Source: Patiria miniata
Taxonomy: Eukaryota > Echinodermata > Asteroidea > Valvatida > Asterinidae
Direction: 5' to 3'
Assembly (NCBI RefSeq): GCF_015706575.1
Contig: NW_024037054.1
Location: 124,001 to 188,000, forward strand
DNA length: 64,000 nt
A model generated the notes under the pieces. That model did no database searches and was not told the DNA's origin. It saw only the letters and a list, made by a program, of their open reading frames with translations. Each line of letters starts with the position of its first letter. Position 1 is the first letter of the stretch. This document shows positions 56,251 through 64,000 of the stretch, piece by piece. The translations under genes were made by a program, and so were the position numbers.

Positions 56251-57960
56251 AATGAACGGAAGTGAGAGGTATTGTGGGAATCGAATATTTGCTGTAATTT
56301 TGAAGGGCGCCCACTTTTGACGAGGTGAGCAAGTGCTCTTGTCATTTTTAATCATAGATCCGGGTACCAGTACAGTATACGAGCTTATCATCCTGCACTT
56401 CAGGGTCTGTAGAAATGAACGGTCCCAACTCTAAACCAGTCTTGGAACTTGGAAAGTGGGTCTATTTTGCAATGGAGTAAAACAGGGATCATTTTCAAAA
56501 TGGCGATGGACTGGGACCATGCTGCTTTTTTAGTTTGTGGTCAACTTGAGAGGAGGGAACAATTAGCAACAGTCAACCGTCAACCGCCCCCCCCCCCCCC
56601 CCTCAGGAAAAAAAGGACCAGAAATTGAAAGAGGGTTAATCAAGCTTTAATTTAATATGTGTCTTGAATATCTCAGAGAGTTGTGAGTATTTCCCTCGAT
56701 TTTTGAAATGGGTGTATACAATTTATCATTCTACAGGGAATGTATTTACTGATCTGCAACCATATAGGCTGATTCCTGCCTGCTGGCCGGCAGCGACACT
56801 CCCTATGGGTGCCGACCAGTAAATAAATTCCCTGCAGACACCAATGATAAATTCCCCCACTGAAAAAAAGAAGTGAGGAAAATATACTCACAACTATCCA
56901 AAGTGTTCAAGACACAGGTCAACGGCCTATAAGATTATAAAGCTGCTGCCCTATGATTCGGAACGGAAGCGATAACGGAAAGAAATGTGCCACTCATGCA
57001 TTTTGATGAAAAATGTGTAATAGGATGAATTTTGTGGCCCCCATTTTTTTGAATTCCTAAGTCCCACAGAGTAAGGTCATGCATTTTTTGTAGAAATGTG
57101 TGGGTTGCTTGGCAGCGTGTGTGGGCAGTTGGTAGCAGAACTTGCAGCCAACTACAAGAGTCATTGAGGAGGAACTGTTAAATTCAGTGGCCGGTGAATT
57201 CACTTGACCACTGAACTGCAACAGAGACAGGTTGTTAGTAGCACTGCAGCTCCTCTGTTTAACTGTCTCTGTTTCCTAATATTGAACCTGCCATACTTAT
57301 TCATCCTCTGTCCTGCTCTAGGTGAGTTTGATATTACTTTTACTCCTAGGTTAAAGTGTATATTCTTTACTCAAAGTTTAGACCGAACCGTCTCATGTTG
57401 TTGTTATTATTACTATTATGTTCATTTCATGCCGTCACTGTATGCTCAGTTCAGATTGTTGTAATAAGCTTAATGAATGAATATTAAGTTCTTAGACATT
57501 CTAACTTTGGCCAATATCCACTTGAGAAGTTCTTACTGCAGTTGACATTTTTTACGGTTTTGTTGTCATTTTTTGAAGCAAGCACAATCTTCTTTTCGAT
57601 GTTTGATGATTTAATTTTCACATAACTTGATTTGAGAAGTAACCATGTCCTGCTCTAGGTGAGTTTGATAATTCATCTTATAATAGAAGTAAACATGTTT
57701 TCTGAACAAATTCCAAATTGATCGGTTCCCTAAAATTGTTTTGAGCTTTCTTTGATTTTCTTTGATTGATCTGAAAGTTTTCGTAAAGGTTTGCCATTTC
57801 TGTACCAAAGACTTGTGGCGACTCTATTCTAGACGGTGGATCTTTATTTCAAAGAAAGACGAGCTTGTAGGACTACATGTACAAAAATCATGATCTATTG
57901 TTGTCAACATCCATGACCATGAATTATCTAGTTACCTTTTGGCATTTTCCAAAAGACAAT
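56250..57960. other. Intergenic DNA, mostly unassigned
   Basis: Includes a poly-C run (56587-56602) and the inverted-repeat element below. The stretch at 57310-57480 ends in AATGAATGAAT and could be a LINE 3' end. No gene recognised. Confidence 0.5.
56657..56918. mobile_element. MITE with TGTGTCTTGAA ends
   Basis: TGTGTCTTGAA...GTTGTGAGTATTTCC pairs with GGAAAATATACTCACAAC...GTTCAAGACACA. An inner pair, CAATTTATCATTxTACAGGG and CCCTGCAGACACCAATGATA, completes the fold-back. Confidence 0.85.
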
Positions 57961-58002
57961 CAGTATCTTATGGTGTTCCATATGTGCCAACGGCCTCGCA
58001 TG

Positions 58003-58310
58003 ATTTTTTTTTGGTCGCATGTTTTTTTTTGGTCGCATGTTTTTTTTTTTGGTCGCCTTTTTTTTTTTTGGTCGCCTTTTTTTTTTTTGGTCGCCTTTTT
58101 TTTTTTTGGCGGCGCATTTTTTTTTTTGGCGGCGCATTTTTTTTTGGGCGGCGCATTTTTTTGGGGGCGGCGCATTTTTTTTTGGGCGGCGCATTTTTTT
58201 TTTGGGCGGCGCATTTTATTTTTGGCGTCGCCTTTTTTTTTTTTGCGTCGCCTTTTTTTTTTTGCTGCGCATTTTTTTGGGGGCGGCGCATTGTTTTTTT
58301 TTGCGTCGCC
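58003..58310 (+). repeat. T-tract minisatellite, left array
   Basis: Units of about 19-22 bp: a T run, then GGTCGCAT, GGTCGCCT, GGCGGCGCA, GGGCGGCGCA or GCGTCGCC. Unit type changes stepwise along the array. Long Phe/Lys-rich reading frames here are artefacts. Confidence 0.95.
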
Positions 58311-58908
58311 TGAAGAAAAATGTAACAAGCAACTGTTTCAGCTCGGCGCAGCTTACTTCAACAAAACTAATGAAAGTAGACAAAATAATACTGAAGCTTT
58401 CAAAAAGTATTACTGTAATTGTTGCTTTACAGAAAATAGCCTGCTGAGCTAAATGTTGCAGTATTCTAATGGAAAGTGATACACAGGGGCAGGTACATAA
58501 ATAGTTTGCATAGTGGCTGGTTTTGAATAGTGCCCCTATTTTGAAAGATGGTACCAGCCTCCCCCCCCCCCCCCCCCTATTTGATTTTACGGAGGCCAGG
58601 TGTACGGTGAAAAAAAGTGCCAACATCAGCAGAAAATGTAGCCCCCCCCCAAAAAAAGTGTCCCTTTTGGTTGATGCCCCCACCCCCCTTTTCAATTACG
58701 AGAGCCTTAGAATTTTGAATTCCCCCCCCCCCCCCCGCACCTGAGTTACACATTTTGCAAGTGGTTACAGCTGCTTTCATGATCATTCCAACCTCTAACT
58801 CTTCTAAAGCAGGCTCTGTCTGTGGGCACAGGCGTATTAATAATTGTTTTTGGGTGTCAGAGTAGGGGGGGGGCGGAGTTAGCGTTATTTTTTTTCAGGC
58901 ATTTCTTT

Positions 58909-59268
58909 GGAAATGGACATATAGCCCCACTTGTGTGGCCTCCGTATTGCTGAGCTGTACGTTTAGGCCAAACGTCTGGTTTTCCAACAGTATTGAGGAG
59001 TTTAGTCCAAACACTGGCGCACCCTTTTTTCTTTTTTTTTTGGCATACCACTTTAGGCTATATAGTTGTATTCTATGATTTCTCAGCTTTTGCCCTCCGG
59101 GTAGATTAGGTAATCTTTGTGCCAATTTTTCTGGAAATTTGGGCATCTTTCTGGAGTCCATATGCGCCAGTTTGGACTAAACTCCTCAGTAGGTTGGGAA
59201 ACCAGACGTGTGGCCTAACGTACATCGCAGCAATACCGAGGCCACACAAGTGGGGCTAGAAATGGACA
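58909..59268. mobile_element. MITE with about 115-bp inverted arms
   Basis: The left arm, GGAAATGGACATATAGCCCC through GGAGTTTAGTCCAAACACTGG, is matched inversely at 59164-59268 with few differences. The loop is about 135 bp. It sits inside the 3.3-kb structure. Confidence 0.88.
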
Positions 59269-59999
59269 GAGATGTGGAGTTTGTTTACCCCCCCCCCCAG
59301 CCACGCCTTGAACATAAGGAAATAATGTTGCAACCTGACGCTGCTTTCTTTTATTCATATATCATCTCAATGAAGGTCACTCATTGCAAAAAAAATGATG
59401 ATATGACATGAATCTGGGACTGAGAAATATTTCCAATTTTGTTAGGAAATAATTAAAACAAATTCTTGACTCTCCAAACACTTTGTACATAATAACTGCT
59501 GAAGTAGCGTCACTGCAGGTTGCAGCAGTCTTTCCCATTGCGCGAGTCTGCGGTTCTGCGCGATCAGTCGATAGACGCGATATTATCAGTGGATCCATCG
59601 CATCACCGGCTGTCGATTGATCATGATGTATCAGTCGAACCCGCTGCCTCAAGCCGAATACAACAATTTTCTTTCTCATCCTACTACTGTGGACTGGACG
59701 CGATCGACCGATCGCGCAGATCTACCGATCCCGCTAGTCCCTACATAACATGAATTACACTTTACAGATCCGGGAGGGAGTATATTTCAACACTTATTCC
59801 ACAGCACTTTTCCCCAACAGACTATGAATATATCGTTTTTCCTAATCATTATATTTAAGTCGGATCACAAACAAACCTAAATATCTGCAGGATCTAGGGC
59901 ACTGGCGTACGGTCCCACCGCTGTGGCTGCAGTGTACCGGGGCACGCCGTATTCCTTCAACGCAGGCGCGGTTCTACGGGTGGGCTAGGGGGGGGGCTG

Positions 60000-60050
60000 T
60001 AGCCCCCCCCCCCCCATTTTTTTTTTTGTCTAGCCCCCCAAAAATAAATT
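60000..60050 (+). repeat. Poly-G/poly-C inverted tract
   Basis: GGGGGGGGGCTGTAGCCCCC followed by more C, then TTTTTTTTTTGTCTAGCCCC. Could form a strong hairpin. Confidence 0.7.
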
Positions 60051-60149
60051 CCGTAAAAAAAAAATGCATTAGCAAAAAGAAGGATTGTGATGTACATGCG
60101 AACAGTCTCCCCCTAAAGAAGAAATAGCCGTGACAAGGGTGCATTAGTT

Positions 60150-60697
60150 AATACAATATCCCAAATGCAAATGACAGAGGACACTCTTCTGCCCATCTTG
60201 TGAGAATATGATAGAAATCCAATCACGCATACCAACACGAAGCTCATTAGAATGAAAAAAGTGGCAATAAAAAAGTTGCAGTAAATAGCGTTGCTCCAAT
60301 GTACTGGTTTGATCATGCTTTAAAAGGTAGAATGTTAATCCCTTTTGTATCTAATCTAAAAGTAATAGGATTACACAGCATTTTCTTTGTCATCTTTGCA
60401 TTAAAAGGTCTGCAATTATCTGTTAGATTACCAAGATTGCGTCTTGTTTTAGTTAAACATCCTTTTAAACAAGGAAACTTTTGTAAGGTAAAGTTATTAA
60501 TTAATGAAAGTCTACCCTGCCTTGCAGGATCACTCAAACCAGTACATTGGAGCGATGCTGTTTACTGCAACTTTTTTTATTGGCACTTTTTTCATTCAAA
60601 TGAGCTTCGTGTTGGTATGCGTGATTGGATTTCTATCATTTTCTCACAAGATGGGCAGAAGAGCGTCCTCTGTCATTTGCATTTGGGATATTGTTGA
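60150..60697. mobile_element. Fold-back with about 160-bp arms
   Basis: 60150-60310 is the near inverse of 60534-60697, for example AATATCCCAAATGCAAATGA against TCATTTGCATTTGGGATATT. The central 220 bp is unrelated to the arms and unassigned. Reading frames in the arms show no known protein. Confidence 0.88.
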
Positions 60698-61033
60698 AAT
60701 CGTGCATTTCTATTTCATTAATTAAGAATAATTTTTTGGGGGAACTTAGGACTTGTGATACATGTATAGTGTGAATGAGTTTAGGATTTTATTGGCGCTC
60801 CCCATTGAAAATATGGCATGATCCCCCCCCCCCCCCCCCCACTTATTGATTTTCGGAGGCCTTAAGTGTCAGGAAAAAAATAACCGGTCCACATTTCAGC
60901 ACGCCTCCCTGAAAAAATTCTGGATCCACCGTGCTAGCCCCCCCCCAAATATTTGTTCTAGAAACGCGCCTGATTCCTTGGTATTCCCAGACATCACATG
61001 GGCATCATATGACAGGCACGTGGACACGTGACC

Positions 61034-61198
61034 CCCCCCAAAAAAATGCGACGCCTAAAAAAAAATGCGCCGCCCAAAAAAAAATGCGACCAACAAAAAA
61101 AAAATGCGACCAAAAAAAAAAAATGCGACCAAAAAAAAAAAATGCGACCAAAAAAAAAAAAAGCGACCAAAAAAAAAACATGCGACCAAAAAAAAAAC
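61034..61198 (+). repeat. A-tract minisatellite, right array
   Basis: Inverse of the left array's unit types, with A runs and ATGCGACC/ATGCGCCGCC spacers. Order of unit types mirrors the left array. Confidence 0.95.
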
Positions 61199-61807
61199 AT
61201 GCGAGGCCGTTGGCACATATGGAACACCATAGTATCTTGTAATCATTCCCAGTTATACTTTTTACTAGAGTAAAAAGATGAATAATTTCCTTAGGCCAAA
61301 AAAGACGTCTCCGGTTTCTGGTATGGAGCTTGCCCCAATACAAAAGTTGTGCGGTGACGCGGTTTTTTTTCCCTCTTATTTTTTTTTCTTCAAATGTCGG
61401 CTGATGTTACAGGTGACGCTTCGATCCCCTTAAAACTCTCAAATATATCCTTCAGAGTGGAGCTTGAGGTGACCTCGGTCAGGTAATAAGGCTTGAGAAT
61501 TTTGCACCCACTTATACGATGATCTCGACCGACACGAACAGCCTTCGGGAAATTTGGATAGGACAAAAATCAGAGAAAATGGTAGTAACGTTAGACCATA
61601 CATGCAACATTGACATCGTGCATGAGCTGCCAGACTGCTCCATTACATATTGCGCTAATTGAACTGAAGAAGCCATTCTTTTCTTAGACTTCAGAAAAGC
61701 GTTCGATACAATTGAGGTTAACTTCATTAAGAAAGCGTTGGAGTTGTTCAACTTTGGTCCGTCTCTATTAAAGTGGACAGATGTGTTGTACAGTAACATA
61801 GAGAGTT

Positions 61808-62173
61808 GTGTCACACAAAATGGCTGGTTGTCAAACTCATGAATTCAATGTTACTAGAGGCATCAGACAAGGCTGTCCTCTATCAGCATTATTAATTATA
61901 ATTGCTGCAGAAATTTTGGCTCTGAAGATTAAAGCTAACGAAAACATCAAAGGTATCAAGATAGATCAAGATGGAAACCTAACGGAAATTAAAACCGCCC
62001 AATACGCCGATGACACGACCATCTTTTTTAAAGACAAAAACTCCATCATGGGTGTACTAAATGAAGTTGGTATTTTCGAAAAAGTGGCGGGTTTAGAGAT
62101 TAACCTCAATAAAACAGAAGGTCTATGGCTAGGCAAAGGTAATAATAATTGTGATCTTGCCGGTGTCATATGA
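61808..62173 (+). pseudogene. Best-preserved RT palm segment of the Tx1/L1-like LINE
   Basis: An open frame of about 120 residues from HEFNVTRGIRQGCPLS to GLWLGKG, with intact catalytic YADD. It is part of the decayed element above and would not make an enzyme alone. Confidence 0.88.
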
Positions 62174-62350
62174 AAGTCCGACTCGTATGAAAATCTGACT
62201 CTTTTTCCCTTTTATTGGTTAAACCCTCTCACGTGACCGGTCCCTCTCCTAATTATCTATGCATGAGCATGCGCAATACCACCAATGAGTCCGTATTTCA
62301 TAAAACCTAAATTCATGCTACACCGGTATAAAATGGCCAGTGGACCCTTT
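62165..62350. mobile_element. Small repeat inserted in the Tx1/L1-like LINE
   Basis: Shares GACTC-CATGAAAATC, CCTCTCCTAATTATC, CAATGAGTC-GTATTTCA and other blocks with 40030-40180 inside the 39483-40482 element. It breaks the RT frame. Confidence 0.7.
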
Positions 62351-62915
62351 TAAGTGATTAGGTGTGTATTTCGGCAGAAGCCAAGAGAAGTTGAGAGAGC
62401 AGAATTGGAACAGTAAGGTTACCAAGTTAAAAAGAATTTTGAATGCTTGGAGAACTAGACACCTAAGTTTGGTCGAATTACAATCGTTAAAACACTCGGT
62501 GTTTCTCAAATTATGTATAATGCTAGTGTGTTGCATGTACCAGACTCAGTCATCAAAGCTGTAGAACGAATGCTCTATCATTTTGTTTGGAATTCAAAAT
62601 GTGATAAGGTGAAACGAGACACAATGACGTATGATTGATACTCAGTCTCAAATTAAAGCACTGAAGGATCCTGGGAATGTCTAGCTAAGAAAGTTCTTTC
62701 TCCGTATGGAGGAGTTCCGTTAATATTTCAATTTAGCTGTCTTCCTGCTGATATTGTTAAAATGTTGGATATATCAAGTTGTTCTGTACCTAGGCTCTAC
62801 ACAGATTTGTTATGGTTCTGGTTCGAAATCAAAGATCAAAATATCGGTGTCTTTGGTTTGCAACTAGATCCCACAGAAATAAGAAACCAGATCCTGTGGG
62901 GTAACAGTCTAATAC

Positions 62916-63797
62916 GTGGGCCTAGTAATGGTAATCCGATTATCCTCAAACGCTGGATTGAATCAGATATTGTGTTTGTGGGAGACCTTTGTCCTAATGG
63001 TTTTGTTCCTTGCAAAGACATTTGGAATCAGCTCATCTGTAAAAGAAACCACATCGCCGAGACTTTTCAGATTAGAAAGGCAATTCCGTACATCTGGATC
63101 AAAACTGAAAGCTGCTACTCCACCTCAATTCAATGCTCCGAATACTGATGAAATAGTTGTTAATTCGGAAAATAACACTACCATCCTAAATAAGCTGAAA
63201 ACCAAGGTAATTTACAACATTTTTGTGAAGAAACAGTGTATGGTTAGCAAAAGTGAAATTTACTGGAAAACTGTTTTTCAGCTTCCGCATGACTTTAACT
63301 GGAAACAAGTCTGGAGTTTTAAAATTAAAAAAGTGTCGATAAATAAATATAAAGCTTTTTGTTTTAAGGTACTGTACAACATACTTCCTACTAAATCGAA
63401 TTTATCCAGGTGGAATCTAGACAACTCATGCAACTGCGACATTTGTAATGAGTATGACAATCTAAACCATTTTTTGTTTTCACGCAAACATCTGGTTCAT
63501 TTTTGGAAACGTGTAAATCACACTATTTTATCTGTTAATTCTAACTTTAAGAAAGACATCAGTTTCAAAGAGATTGTGCTAGGAAATAGCACTAACGACA
63601 ACAATTTCGATAATGTCAACCTTTTTATAATTATTGCCTCTTTTACTGTTTTCAAATGTAGGGTCATCAACACACATAATTCTAAGACAATTCTTAACCT
63701 CGTGTTTCTTTGGATGACATTTGTAAATGAACTTAAATTTACTGAATCCCTCTTACCAAATTTCAATGTATCTGTCTTCTGTGATTTAAGTTTGTAG
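62916..63797 (+). pseudogene. C-terminal segment of the Tx1/L1-like LINE with Cys/His cluster
   Basis: A 293-residue frame, shifted against 62762-63148, so the true protein changes frame near 63100. CDICNEYDNLNHFLFSRKHL resembles the Cys/His cluster (C-x2-C-x7-H-x4-C) near the C-terminus of L1/Tx1 ORF2 proteins, with the last Cys lost. The frame ends FCDLSL-stop; AATAAA follows at 63861. Confidence 0.8.
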
Positions 63798-64000
63798 AGT
63801 ATTATTTCAATGTGTAACTAAGTGATGTTTTTGTTAATATTTATTGTTAGAGGAATGCGAATAATAAAAGGCCTGGAAAGGGCAAAAGAGAAAAAATATA
63901 TTGCGCTAATTATAAAGCGTTTACAGGTTCCAGAGACACGACCATCACTCCCTCAGTCTGGCTTCCAGTCTCACAATTATAAAATTACAACACCGTCTGC

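Larger units (their letters stand above)
57969..61232. mobile_element. 3.3-kb structure with inverted 34-bp ends and T/A-tract arrays
   Basis: TATGGTGTTCCATATGTGCC followed by AACGGCCTCGCATG lies at 57969-58002. The exact inverse is at 61199-61232. Each end leads inward into an array of units (8-12 T followed by GGTCGC, GGCGGCGCA or similar), about 15 units at the left (58003-58310) and about 8 at the right (61034-61198, as A-tracts). The interior has poly-C tracts and two further fold-backs, with no recognisable gene. Confidence 0.85.
61500..63880 (+). pseudogene. Tx1/L1-like LINE, RT to C-terminus, decayed
   Basis: RT motifs are readable on the plus strand: FLDFRKAFDT near 61680-61710, RGIRQGCPLSALL near 61855-61895, YADDT at 62003-62017 and GLEINLNKTEG near 62090. 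Then come LREQNWNSKVTKLKRILNAW (about 62385), YHFVWNSKCDKVKRD-like and a C-terminal part from about 62760 with CNCDICNEYDNLNHFLFSRK, ending at a stop near 63797. Stops and frameshifts occur near 61655, 61830, 62165 and 62560-62680, so it is not functional. A foreign block interrupts it at about 62165-62350. The 5' half (endonuclease) is missing or beyond recognition. Confidence 0.88.

Noticed and set aside
57877..58695. Several long reading frames on both strands (up to about 190 residues), Phe/Trp- or Lys-rich
   Set aside because: They are translations of the T-tract minisatellite in successive frames; none resembles a protein. The same holds for 61005-61343.

Overview
This is a stretch of nuclear DNA from an animal. 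It is AT-rich and most of its length is transposable-element debris. Two multi-exon genes on the minus strand can be reconstructed exon by exon. The window's habits suggest a marine invertebrate, most likely a deuterostome such as an echinoderm or cephalochordate: ACATGT-rich microsatellites, long poly-G/poly-C tracts inside short inverted-repeat elements, tandem repeats rich in TGACCTTGACC, a Tx1/L1-like and a CR1/Jockey-like LINE, and PIF/Harbinger-like elements. That assignment is an inference from sequence style, not from a database search.

Region 1 (about 1-23,050, minus strand) is the 5' half of a La-related protein 4 (LARP4/LARP4B) gene. Seven coding exons (956-1120, 2667-2770, 4747-4883, 8337-8421, 9657-9800, 10399-10570, 22025-22078) have consistent phases and good splice sites. 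They give 287 codons: a PAM2-like PABP-binding motif, the La motif, and most of the RRM. The rest of the gene lies beyond the left edge. The 11.45-kb intron between the first two coding exons holds PIF/Harbinger-like, TTAA-bounded and other inverted-repeat elements. A non-coding first exon is suggested near 22,916-23,000.

Region 2 (about 23,050-38,240) has no recognisable host gene. It holds a CR1/Jockey-type LINE broken into three blocks (27.2-30.0 kb) by later insertions, palindromic MITEs at several levels of nesting, minisatellites, tRNA-like SINE fragments and a 1.6-kb inverted-repeat element.

Region 3 (38,241-56,107, minus strand) is a four-exon gene for an eIF1/SUI1 family protein of 114 residues. 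It is intact, but by eye quite diverged from canonical animal eIF1. Its introns contain two tandem arrays (about 137-bp and 145-bp monomers) followed by GC-rich hairpins, several GGCC-ended elements with 3-bp duplications, and a frameshifted RecQ-like helicase fragment carried inside an insertion.

Region 4 (56,108-64,000) holds MITEs and a roughly 3.3-kb structure whose two ends are inverted copies of a 34-bp sequence, each followed by an array of T-tract (or A-tract) units. A decayed Tx1/L1-like LINE on the plus strand follows, with readable RT motifs.

The two genes both concern mRNA translation (poly(A)/PABP-associated mRNA stability for LARP4, start-codon selection for eIF1). Nothing in the window shows that this is more than coincidence.
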